A stretch of DNA of 22,628 bases from Eudoraea sp. (lineage in GTDB: Bacteria; Bacteroidota; Bacteroidia; Flavobacteriales; Flavobacteriaceae): the NCBI GenBank assembly GCA_013042925.1, contig JABDPH010000315.1, positions 1 to 22,628 of the forward strand. Direction: 5' to 3'. The notes under the pieces were generated by a model. The model made no database searches. It was not told the origin of the DNA and saw only the letters and a program-made list of their open reading frames with translations. Shown here one piece after another: positions 22,439-22,628 of the stretch (positions are counted from its first letter, which is position 1; each line of letters starts with the position of its first letter). The position numbers and the translations under genes were made by a program.

Positions 22439-22628
22439 TTGTATCCTTCTTTTTAGCTTCTTAATGAGCAGTGCGCAAACCGATTCACTGGATTTAAGTG
22501 CCAGAGATTCAACAAGTTTTGGGGACCGTTATGGCCTGCGCATTGGTGTTGATTTAAGTAGACCAATAAGGGCCCTCTTAGATAGCGATTATTCCGGACT
22601 GGAATTTGTAGCAGACTATCGCATTACC
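22419..22628 (+). CDS. Envelope protein (DUF6048-like), 5' end only
   Basis: Only the first 70 residues lie in the window. A signal peptide is clear: MLRYFISCILLFSFLMSSAQ, with cleavage expected after SSAQ or nearby. The mature start TDSLDLSARDST leads to DRYGLRIGVDLSRPI and GLEFVADYRIT, alternating strand-like segments typical of outer-membrane beta-barrel proteins of this phylum. It resembles DUF6048 as I recall it, a family that accompanies DUF6452 lipoproteins in flavobacteria. The ATG at 22419 lies inside the lipoprotein gene, overlapping by 20 bases in another frame. It is the only start giving a signal peptide. Confidence 0.75.
   Translation, partial: MLRYFISCILLFSFLMSSAQTDSLDLSARDSTSFGDRYGLRIGVDLSRPIRALLDSDYSGLEFVADYRIT

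Noticed and set aside
1..22628. Mobile element, prophage, CRISPR or defence island
   Set aside because: All genes are core-type with uniform composition; there are no transposase, integrase, terminal repeats, spacer arrays or tRNA-associated attachment sites.

Overview
The window is a stretch of ordinary chromosome from a member of the Bacteroidota, very probably a marine-type Flavobacteriaceae. The evidence is low GC, near-absence of Shine-Dalgarno sequences, several exact matches to the Bacteroidota housekeeping -7 promoter element (TAnnTTTG), a DnaA of flavobacterial type, the long (482 aa) form of GAPDH, and lineage-restricted hypothetical proteins (DUF6768-, DUF6452- and DUF6048-like, assigned from memory). 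Gene density is very high. No gap exceeds about 210 bases. I see no mobile element, CRISPR array, rRNA, tRNA or defence island.

Layout. (1) 1-2719, minus strand: prmC, a LOG-family nucleotide hydrolase and ligA, with ligA cut by the window edge. (2) 2823-5953, plus strand: ribD, a HAD phosphatase, an EamA-type permease and a YigZ/IMPACT protein, a chain of overlapping genes probably started by a promoter touching the ribD start codon. (3) 5985-9239: a YbgC-like thioesterase on the minus strand, then dnaA, a low-molecular-weight tyrosine phosphatase and an RsmI-like methyltransferase on the plus strand. (4) 9294-12412, minus strand: dapF, a GNAT acetyltransferase, mltG and a small lysozyme-like protein, a cell-wall cluster ending in a clear terminator. 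(5) 12539-15506, plus strand: a DegP/HtrA protease with its own terminator, then long GAPDH. (6) 15646-17947, plus strand: a coiled-coil membrane protein, a terminator, a GNAT, trmD and rplS, ending in a bidirectional terminator. (7) 18025-20360, minus strand: ornithine aminotransferase, then (transcribed separately) an ECF sigma factor overlapping a two-helix membrane protein. (8) 20478-22628, plus strand: rlmD, then a lipoprotein overlapping the start of an envelope protein that runs off the end.

Most genes have clear housekeeping jobs: DNA replication (dnaA, ligA), translation and RNA modification (prmC, trmD, rplS, rlmD), riboflavin (ribD), peptidoglycan and lysine (dapF, mltG, lysozyme-like), envelope quality control (HtrA) and amino-acid metabolism (rocD). 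I do not see a novel multi-gene system of the defence or mobile type. The best leads are: the HAD phosphatase and permease translationally coupled to ribD (candidates for the unassigned dephosphorylation step and for flavin transport); near-identical, almost leaderless promoter/start junctions at ribD and rlmD; the sigma factor/membrane protein pair; the lysozyme-like protein beside mltG; and the altered coenzyme-site sequence in the long GAPDH.
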